Below are positions 26,938-33,446 of a stretch of DNA of 62,751 nt, piece by piece. Within the stretch, counting starts at the first letter, position 1. Every line of letters begins with the position of its first letter. Under the pieces are notes generated by a model. The model saw only the letters and a program-made list of their open reading frames with translations, ran no database searches and had not been told where the DNA came from. This stretch comes from Neobacillus citreus. GTDB lineage: Bacteria > Bacillota > Bacilli > Bacillales > Cytobacillaceae. Both the position numbers and the translations under genes were made by a program. The stretch spans positions 1-62,751 of the forward strand of contig NZ_JAGYPE020000032.1 of the NCBI RefSeq assembly GCF_018343545.2. Reading direction: 5' to 3'.

Positions 26938-27549
26938 ATGGATGGCAAGCTTTATAAAACAATGGAGTTTATCATGAACACTTTTTTGTTGAATGCACTT
27001 TGGCTGGTGATGTGCCTGCCCATCCTGACCATTTTCCCCGCCACTACAGCCATGTTTGGGGTGGTCCGGGAATGGCAAAAGCAAAAGGATATTCGCGTCA
27101 TTTCCGCTTATTTCCGACACTTTAAAGGAAACTTTAAGCAAAGCTTTGTTCTTGGCATTTTATGGCTCGTCTTTACCTGTTTTCTGATCGGTGATTTTAT
27201 CATCACCAATCAGATGAATTCGAGCCTAAAATACGCACTATTTGCGTTTTTTTTCCTATTAAGTATCGTTTATCTGTTTGCGTCGATTACGATTTTTCCT
27301 GTCATCGTTCATTACCGGGTATCTTGGAAAGACGCGATCAAGAATGCCATGCTGCTTTCGATTGGCAAGCTTCATTTTACGCTGCTTTCCCTTGTGATCA
27401 TCGCCGGGGCAGTGGGGATTGTTTTTTATTTTCCAGCGGCATCTATGGTAGTCTTTAGTGTCGCTGCCTACCTGATTTATGCCTTGGTATCAAAGGGGTT
27501 TCATCAGGAGAAAAGGGTTCAAACCAATGGTCAAACAGCAGCTGTTTAA
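26938..27549 (+). CDS. YesL-like DUF624 membrane protein
   Basis: This 203-residue protein has about five hydrophobic helices and the typical opening MDGKLYKTMEFIMNTFLLNA followed by a Pro-rich CLPILTIFPA stretch. DUF624/YesL proteins are often encoded beside polysaccharide lyase and ABC importer genes in Firmicutes, but their role is not known to me. An accessory role in CUT1 transport or membrane assembly is only an inference from that association. AAAGGGG lies upstream of the ATG. It sits between the GH88 and PTS EIIA genes in the operon. Confidence 0.8.
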   Translation: MDGKLYKTMEFIMNTFLLNALWLVMCLPILTIFPATTAMFGVVREWQKQKDIRVISAYFRHFKGNFKQSFVLGILWLVFTCFLIGDFIITNQMNSSLKYALFAFFFLLSIVYLFASITIFPVIVHYRVSWKDAIKNAMLLSIGKLHFTLLSLVIIAGAVGIVFYFPAASMVVFSVAAYLIYALVSKGFHQEKRVQTNGQTAAV

Positions 27550-27582
27550 TTTTTCGATTTCATCATGAAAGAAGGGGCAATC

Positions 27583-27999
27583 ATGTATCAGATTTTAGTG
27601 ACGGGACATGGCGGTTTCCCGTCCGGTGTCCAATCTGCTCTCCGCTATTTAATGGGGGACAATCCGAATCTATCCATCCTAGCGCTATCCGAGGGGATGA
27701 CTCACGAACAGTATGAAGCAGAGTTAACCGAGTTTTTGAAAAATCACCCCCGGCTGCTTGTCTTTGCCGATTTAACAGGCGGCGCCCCGCACCAGATTGC
27801 CGCAAGGATCTTGCTTGAAAATCACTTTTCACCCGAACAATTCCTTATTTCAGGTATGCCGATAAGTGTGGTGACCGAGTTAACGATGAAGTTTCAATTT
27901 CAAGAAGTCCCAAAAGGTGAGGCTCCGGCTGTCATTCAACAGACCTTAGCAGAGTGCAAAGACATGATTCATTATCTCTCATTGGCGGGAGGCGTTTGA
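27583..27999 (+). CDS. PTS EIIA component, mannose/AgaF family (lone subunit)
   Basis: About 138 residues from ATG 27583, preceded by GAAGGGG. An in-frame ATG at 27565 lies upstream of that ribosome binding site and is less likely. The N-terminal MYQILVTGHGGFPSG carries the probable phosphorylated His9, and LLVFADLTGGAPHQIA is typical of ManXa-type domains. Such proteins accept phosphate from HPr and hand it to a IIB protein, yet no IIB, IIC or IID gene is in this window. In streptococcal hyaluronan loci an EIIA of this kind belongs to a full PTS. Here it may serve a PTS elsewhere, or act as a phosphorylation-dependent regulator. Confidence 0.85.
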   Translation: MYQILVTGHGGFPSGVQSALRYLMGDNPNLSILALSEGMTHEQYEAELTEFLKNHPRLLVFADLTGGAPHQIAARILLENHFSPEQFLISGMPISVVTELTMKFQFQEVPKGEAPAVIQQTLAECKDMIHYLSLAGGV

Positions 28000-28000
28000 A

Positions 28001-29821
28001 TTGGATCTTACTCGACTAAAAGCAAACCTTGCAAAATACTCATCTAAACAGCAAATGCCCTTTCTGAACGAGCGTGAACGAAAAGCTACCTATTTAAATA
28101 GCAATCTTTTGTGTTCCAACATTTTTGTTTTTAAAAAGCCATTGGATATGGAGGCTTGCTATATTCCCTACTCCTTTCAAGAGATTGATTGGAACCGGGC
28201 GATGAATGCGGATGAAGAATGGATTTTCATGTTAAATCGGCATGAATATCTAATTGACTTATCGAAGGTTTATTCCCATTCAAAGGACGAGAAATACCTG
28301 GCATGCTGGAAGCGGCTTGTTTTTGACTGGATCGAGCGGAATCCATTTTCCGAGGAGAAGCTCCGGACCTCATGGCGGACAATTGACACAGGGATCCGCT
28401 GCTCAAGCTGGGTGAAGAGCCTCCAGCATATCTATGAGGAATTACGTGATGATGAGCTCCAGACCATTTTTGACTCTCTCAAGCAGCAAGTGCTGTTTTT
28501 GAAAAATCAATATCTTGACCGCTATACGTTGAGCAACTGGGGCACTCTGCAAATTGCCGGCATTTTGCAAGCGGTTATGCTTTGTGAAGACTTGGTCCCT
28601 GAGGAAATCGTGAAGTGGGCATGGGCAGAGCTTGAGCGCCAATGTGACATTCAGTTTCATGGGGACGGCGTCCATTGGGAACAGTCGCCGCTGTATCACT
28701 TTGAGGTTTTGTTTGCATTGGTCGCTATTTACAGAACTGCTCAAGCGTTAGGTATCCCGATTTCCTTAGATTTAAAGGGTCTCATCGAGCATGCTGTTCA
28801 TGGTGCCTATTACATGATTTATCCAAATGGCTATGTCGTTCCGCAGCATGACAGTGATTATGTATTTGTTCAGGATGTGTTTGATAGATTAAAAGAGTTT
28901 CAGCAGCCGAATTTGCCAGAGCTGTTTATCGGTGAGGATAGCGGTAATTTCATCTACAAGACTGAAAAGGATTTTGTCAGCGTTTGGAATGGACGCCATG
29001 GCAGCGGGCACGCGCATGCAAGTTTAGGCCATCTGAATCTGTTCTTGAACGGGGAGAGAGTTTTATGTGATTCGGGAAGATTCACTTATCAGGAAGGGCC
29101 AGTCCGAAACTTCTTAAAATCAGCCCAAAGCCACAGTACCGTCCTTGTCGACGAAGTTCCCTTCATGTCCGTCAAAGACTCTTGGTCCTATCACTATGTC
29201 GGGAAAGCTCTGGGGAACCGTGTCAAAGAAACAGCTGATTTGATCGTGATGGAAAGTACCTTTTCCTATACAACCTACATGGTGCAGCGGACGGTTGTTT
29301 TTATCAAGAAGGAAGGGATTGCGATTGTCATCGACCATGTTGACAGCGAAGGCTCTCACACGATGAAACGATTCTTCCAAGTGAATCCGAAGATGAAGGT
29401 AAGCAAGCAGGAAGGCTGCTGGGAATTAACCGGTAAACGGAATAAAGCCTATACATATTTTTTGGAAAATGCCAATACGTACTGCCAGGACAGCATTTTT
29501 TCTGACATTTATAACCGGCTTAGCAATCGAACGACATTAATTGAGGAAAAGAATTTTGAGCATCGCGGTATCAGCACAGCGATTTTTTCTGCTAATCCGC
29601 TAGTGGTGACAAAGCATCGCATTGAGCAATGCGGGAGTGAAGAGCCGCCGGCTGATGAACAGTTCCTAGGGCTCCGTCTTGAGTCAAATTCCGCAGTCTA
29701 TGATGTTTATTTTGCGGCTAATGATACGGTAAAAGGGGAACGGGTTTACAAGCACAATGATGTGCATCTTTATCATAAACTGACCGTTTCGCATAACGAC
29801 AGGAAAGTAACGTTTTTTTAA
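28001..29821 (+). CDS. Heparinase II/III-family protein, cytoplasmic oligosaccharide lyase candidate
   Basis: This 606-residue protein starts at TTG 28001 behind GGGAGGCG, one base after the EIIA stop. An alpha-helical toroid fills the N-terminal half (TLSNWGTLQIAG, HWEQSPLYHFEV) and a beta-sandwich of heparinase II/III type follows (RHGSGHAHASLGHLNLFLNG, QSHSTVLVDE). Candidate catalytic residues are Asn in LSNWG, Tyr-His in SPLYH and His in GHAHAS. No signal peptide is present, so it would cut oligosaccharides after import. Families with this fold include heparin, hyaluronan, chondroitin and alginate lyases; PL12, PL33 or PL35-type activity is possible. It resembles none closely enough for me to choose. 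Confidence 0.78.
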   Translation: MDLTRLKANLAKYSSKQQMPFLNERERKATYLNSNLLCSNIFVFKKPLDMEACYIPYSFQEIDWNRAMNADEEWIFMLNRHEYLIDLSKVYSHSKDEKYLACWKRLVFDWIERNPFSEEKLRTSWRTIDTGIRCSSWVKSLQHIYEELRDDELQTIFDSLKQQVLFLKNQYLDRYTLSNWGTLQIAGILQAVMLCEDLVPEEIVKWAWAELERQCDIQFHGDGVHWEQSPLYHFEVLFALVAIYRTAQALGIPISLDLKGLIEHAVHGAYYMIYPNGYVVPQHDSDYVFVQDVFDRLKEFQQPNLPELFIGEDSGNFIYKTEKDFVSVWNGRHGSGHAHASLGHLNLFLNGERVLCDSGRFTYQEGPVRNFLKSAQSHSTVLVDEVPFMSVKDSWSYHYVGKALGNRVKETADLIVMESTFSYTTYMVQRTVVFIKKEGIAIVIDHVDSEGSHTMKRFFQVNPKMKVSKQEGCWELTGKRNKAYTYFLENANTYCQDSIFSDIYNRLSNRTTLIEEKNFEHRGISTAIFSANPLVVTKHRIEQCGSEEPPADEQFLGLRLESNSAVYDVYFAANDTVKGERVYKHNDVHLYHKLTVSHNDRKVTFF

Positions 29822-29833
29822 GGAGGGGCGACC

Positions 29834-30487
29834 ATGAAAAAATATAAGGTTTTAAGCAGCGTGATCGAGTCTGGTGTTGTTGCTGTTGTTAGAGCGGATA
29901 GCAAAGAAGCGGCGATTGCCATTTCTGAGGCTTGTGTGGCAGGCAGAATAAACGCTATTGAAATTACATTTACCATCCAAGATGCCGAGGCGGTCATCAA
30001 GGAATTGACTTCTCATTTTGCGGAGCGCCCGGAAGTTATCATCGGAGCAGGGACGGTATTGGATGAGGTTACCGCGAGAATCGCGATTATGGCGGGCGCC
30101 CAATTTGTCGTCAGTCCCTGCTTTGATGAACGGACAGCCAGGCTTTGTCATTTATATCAAGTTCCCTATATGCCGGGCTGCATGACGATTACAGAAATAA
30201 AGAACGCGCTGGAGCATGGAGTGGATCTGATTAAATTATTCCCGGGTGATACGTTGGGACCGGGCTTTGTGAAAGCTGTCAAAGCTCCGCTGCCACAGGT
30301 GAATATCATGCCGACCGGCGGGGTCAATCTCAATAATGTAGAACAATGGATTCAAAATGGCTGTGCCGCTGTTGGTGTAGGAGGGAATCTGATTGCACCG
30401 GCAAAAACGGGAGATTATGAAAAAATTACGGAGATTGCCAGTCAATATGTAGAGAGAGTCCAACGAGCACGCGGGGGATTAGGATGA
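29834..30487 (+). CDS. kdgA: 2-keto-3-deoxy-6-phosphogluconate (KDPG) aldolase
   Basis: This 217-residue class I aldolase splits KDPG to pyruvate and glyceraldehyde-3-phosphate, the last step of uronate breakdown. The Schiff-base Lys is K134 in DLIKLFPGD. Glu44 in IEITF and the GAGTVLD and MPTGGV phosphate/substrate loops match the family. AAGGAGGGGCG precedes the ATG. The stop overlaps the start of the KDG kinase gene by four bases, so its substrate-forming enzyme is translationally coupled. Confidence 0.92.
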   Translation: MKKYKVLSSVIESGVVAVVRADSKEAAIAISEACVAGRINAIEITFTIQDAEAVIKELTSHFAERPEVIIGAGTVLDEVTARIAIMAGAQFVVSPCFDERTARLCHLYQVPYMPGCMTITEIKNALEHGVDLIKLFPGDTLGPGFVKAVKAPLPQVNIMPTGGVNLNNVEQWIQNGCAAVGVGGNLIAPAKTGDYEKITEIASQYVERVQRARGGLG

Positions 30488-31497
30488 AAAAGGTTGTTAC
30501 ATTGGGAGAAATCATGCTTCGTTTATCGACACGGGAGGGAGTTCTTTTAAAGCAGGCAGACCAACTAAACGTCCATTACGGTGGAGCAGAGGCAAATGTG
30601 GCTGTTTCCTTGGCCCATTTTGGTTATCACGCCTATTTTGTAAGCAAGATTCCTTCCAACCCGTTAGGCGTAGCAGTTGAACGGCATCTGAAATCCCATG
30701 GAGTCCAAACCGATTACCTCATCAAAGGCGGAGAACGGCTGGGAACCTACTATATCGAAGCCGGGGCAGGCGAGCGAAGTGCACAGGTGACCTATGACCG
30801 TAAGTACTCGAGTTTTTCGGGGCTTGAAACCGAAGAGGTAGAGATTGAGAGGATCCTGGCTGGAGCCTCCTTACTCCATGTTACGGGAATTACCCTCGCC
30901 CTGTCCGCCTCTTTACGCCAGCTTGTCCTGAGTATTATTCAAAAAGCAAAGGAAATGGGGATTAAAGTCAGTTTTGATTTTAATTATCGTTCTAAGCTGT
31001 GGTCGCAGCAGGAGGCAGCTGAAGCATTTAAACAGCTGATGCCGTATATCGACATTTGTTTCTGTGGCGAATTGGACGCTGTGCATTTGCTTGGTCTTCC
31101 CCAAGTTGATACGGAGGTACCTCCGGAGGAACGGCTGAAAGTCTATTATCAGAGGATAAAACAACTTTATCCGAATCTTGAATATTTGAGTTCTACATCC
31201 CGCACAGTGCTTTCGGCATCGAGCAATCGATTGCAAGGAAACCTCTTTGTTAATGGGGAGCTGTTTCAATCGAAAGTGCATCGGATTGAGCCGATTATTG
31301 ACCGTGTTGGAGGGGGTGATTCGTTTGCAGCAGGAATTTTGGCGGGCATTTTGGAAGGACTGCCTGCACAGCAAATCATTTCTTTCGGAACAGCTGCCTC
31401 TGCATTAAAGCACACTGTTGAGGGGGACTGTAATCCGTTTTCTTGGGAAGAAGTGCTTCAGTTTGCCGCTACGGAATCAGGAGCAATTAAGCGGTAA
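30484..31497 (+). CDS. kdgK: 2-keto-3-deoxygluconate (KDG) kinase, PfkB family
   Basis: This 337-residue kinase phosphorylates KDG to KDPG. The N-terminal VVTLGEIMLRLS and GGAEANVAVSLAHFG, and the C-terminal RVGGGDSFAAGIL with the catalytic Asp and anion hole, are diagnostic of the PfkB family and typical of KdgK. It overlaps the aldolase gene by four bases. It is the last gene of the tightly spaced string that began at 17637; a 173-bp gap with a 21-bp repeat array follows. Confidence 0.92.
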   Translation: MKKVVTLGEIMLRLSTREGVLLKQADQLNVHYGGAEANVAVSLAHFGYHAYFVSKIPSNPLGVAVERHLKSHGVQTDYLIKGGERLGTYYIEAGAGERSAQVTYDRKYSSFSGLETEEVEIERILAGASLLHVTGITLALSASLRQLVLSIIQKAKEMGIKVSFDFNYRSKLWSQQEAAEAFKQLMPYIDICFCGELDAVHLLGLPQVDTEVPPEERLKVYYQRIKQLYPNLEYLSSTSRTVLSASSNRLQGNLFVNGELFQSKVHRIEPIIDRVGGGDSFAAGILAGILEGLPAQQIISFGTAASALKHTVEGDCNPFSWEEVLQFAATESGAIKR

Positions 31498-31530
31498 GAT
31501 TTTTTATCTGGAAGATATAATTTTACACCC

Positions 31531-31635
31531 TATCGGCGAATTTTGAGGTCCTATCGGCGATTTTCAGTGTTCTATCGGCGATATTTCGCATTCTATCGGC
31601 GAATTTCAAGATTCTATCAGCGAATCGAAGTAACC
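31531..31635. repeat. Five-unit, 21-bp tandem array with core TATCGGCGAATTT
   Basis: Units begin at 31531, 31552, 31573, 31594 and 31615, spaced exactly 21 bases. Each starts TATCGGCGA (TATCAGCGA in the last) and differs in its last 8-9 bases. It fills most of the gap between the KDG kinase and KduI genes. Confidence 0.85.
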
Positions 31636-31670
31636 ATCTTAAAAAATCACAAAAAAAGGAGATATGAATT

Positions 31671-32501
31671 ATGGAAACACGTTATGCCCACCATCCGGAG
31701 GATATGAAAAAGTACACAACCGAAGAATTAAGAAGAGAATTCCTTGTGGAAACATTATTTGAACCAGGTCAGGTCCATTTAACCTATACCCATGTGGACC
31801 GGATGATTTTTGGCGGGGTGACGCCTGCTGATCAGGAATTAACGATTAAGCTCGACAAAGAATTGGGAGTAGAGTATTTCTTAGAACGCCGTGAGCTTGG
31901 AATCATTAATATCGGCGGCGAAGGCTCCGTTGTCCTTGATGGCACAGAATATGACATGCAGCAGCGTGACGGTCTTTATGTCGGCAAAGGAACAAAGGAA
32001 GTGTTATTCCGATCCAAGGATGCCGCTAATCCGGCGAAGTTTTATATCAATTCTGCACCGGCTCACCATACGTATCCGACTGTAAAAATCGATATCAACA
32101 AAATTGATCCGCTTCAAATGGGGGCTCCAGAAACATTAAATGAGCGAAAAATCTATCAATATGTGCACCCTAACGTTTGCCAGAGCTGCCAGCTGCAAAT
32201 GGGCCTGACGATGCTTGCACCGGGAAGCGTGTGGAACACGATGCCATGCCATACCCATGAGCGCCGGATGGAAGTGTATTTATACTTTGACATGGAACCA
32301 GATACCCGCGTCTTCCATTTCATGGGGAAACCAGATGAAACAAGACATATAGTCATGAAAAACGAACAGGCAACGATTTCACCAAGCTGGTCCATCCATA
32401 CCGGTACTGCAACAAGCAATTATACCTTTATTTGGGGCATGTGCGGCGAAAACATCACATATAGCGACATGGACCATGTAAAAATGGCAGATTTGCGCTA
32501 A
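31671..32501 (+). CDS. kduI: 5-keto-4-deoxyuronate isomerase
   Basis: This 276-residue cupin enzyme converts 5-keto-4-deoxyuronate, the product of GH88 action, to 3-deoxy-D-glycero-2,5-hexodiulosonate. The length equals the usual KduI length. Diagnostic stretches are the N-terminal RYAHHPEDMKKYTTEELR, THVDRMIFGG and the metal-binding CHTHERRMEVYLYF with two His and a Glu. AAAGGAGATATG precedes the ATG. A strong hairpin separates it from the next pathway gene, kduD. Confidence 0.95.
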   Translation: METRYAHHPEDMKKYTTEELRREFLVETLFEPGQVHLTYTHVDRMIFGGVTPADQELTIKLDKELGVEYFLERRELGIINIGGEGSVVLDGTEYDMQQRDGLYVGKGTKEVLFRSKDAANPAKFYINSAPAHHTYPTVKIDINKIDPLQMGAPETLNERKIYQYVHPNVCQSCQLQMGLTMLAPGSVWNTMPCHTHERRMEVYLYFDMEPDTRVFHFMGKPDETRHIVMKNEQATISPSWSIHTGTATSNYTFIWGMCGENITYSDMDHVKMADLR

Positions 32502-32525
32502 TTAAAACTCAGAAGATGCATCATG

Positions 32526-32562
32526 AGCCCCGACAAGCACGATTGCTTTGCGGGGCTTAGGC
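32526..32562 (+). terminator. Hairpin between kduI and kduD
   Basis: AGCCCCG (32526-32532) with an extended CAAGCA segment pairs with TGCTTTG and CGGGGCT, ending near 32558; a short T-run follows. It should partly or wholly end kduI transcription. Confidence 0.6.
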
Positions 32563-32601
32563 TTTAAATTCTAGAAAAATATCATTTTGGAGGTAAGTAG
32601 A

Positions 32602-33378
32602 ATGACCCTTACATCATTTTCATTGGATTACTTTAGTCTTGCTGGGAAAGTAGCGATTGTTACAGGGGCCAATAAAGGATTAGGGCAGGCATATGCTGTT
32701 GCGCTGGCCAAGGCCGGTGCCGATCTTTTTGTTGTCGCAAGAAGCGGAGATTGTGAAGAAACTCGGGCCTTAATTGAAGAAACGGGCCGCAGAGCTGAAT
32801 TTTTTCAAGCAGATTTAAGTGACCGGGCAGCGGTCAAGCAAGTTGTTCCTGAGTGTCTGAAGACATATGGGAAGGTAGATATTTTGGTCAACAATGCCGG
32901 AACCATCCTTCGTTCACCGTTAGTCGAGTACAAAGAAGAAGATTGGGATACGGTCATCGAGGTCAATTTGAATTCGTTGTACTTGTTAAGCCAGGAGGCA
33001 GCCAAGGTAATGGTGGAGCAGAAGAGCGGAAAAATCATCAATATTGCCTCCATGCTTTCGTTCCAGGGCGGCAAGTTTGTCCCTCCTTATACAGCCAGCA
33101 AACATGCCGTTGCCGGTTTGACTAAGGCATTTGCCAATGAATTGGCTGAACATAATATTCAAATCAATGCGATTGCACCAGGCTATATTGCGACCGACAA
33201 CACTGCCCCAATTCGTGCAGATGAAAAGCGAAATGCTGAAATCCTGTCACGCATTCCGGCAGCGCGCTGGGCCGATCCGTCAGACCTGATGGGCACGGTT
33301 GTCTTTTTGGCCAGCAAAGCTTCAGATTATATGAATGGACATGTTTTGGCGGTCGACGGCGGCTGGCTGGCCAGATAA
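32602..33378 (+). CDS. kduD: 2-dehydro-3-deoxy-D-gluconate 5-dehydrogenase (SDR)
   Basis: This enzyme of about 258 residues reduces the KduI product to KDG with NAD(P)H. The start is ATG 32602 with GGAGG at 32589-32593; a TTG at 32587 overlaps that site and is unlikely. The cofactor motif TGANKGLGQAYA, NNAG, the catalytic Ser (NIASML) and YTASK are typical classical SDR features, and the FSLAGKVAIVTG-like opening and final VDGGWLAR fit KduD. A cytoplasmic enzyme, it completes the route between kduI and kdgK. Confidence 0.92.
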   Translation: MTLTSFSLDYFSLAGKVAIVTGANKGLGQAYAVALAKAGADLFVVARSGDCEETRALIEETGRRAEFFQADLSDRAAVKQVVPECLKTYGKVDILVNNAGTILRSPLVEYKEEDWDTVIEVNLNSLYLLSQEAAKVMVEQKSGKIINIASMLSFQGGKFVPPYTASKHAVAGLTKAFANELAEHNIQINAIAPGYIATDNTAPIRADEKRNAEILSRIPAARWADPSDLMGTVVFLASKASDYMNGHVLAVDGGWLAR

Positions 33379-33446
33379 AACTCAATTTGTCCGTTTGGGT
33401 AATTAAAATCGTGTCTCAAAAAATTTCTTTTTAGGATGGTGTATTT

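Noticed and set aside
31531..31635. Possible CRISPR-like or transcription-factor operator of known type
   Set aside because: The 13-base core and 8-base filler are far too short for CRISPR, and the core matches no operator I know, so it is reported only as an unexplained array.
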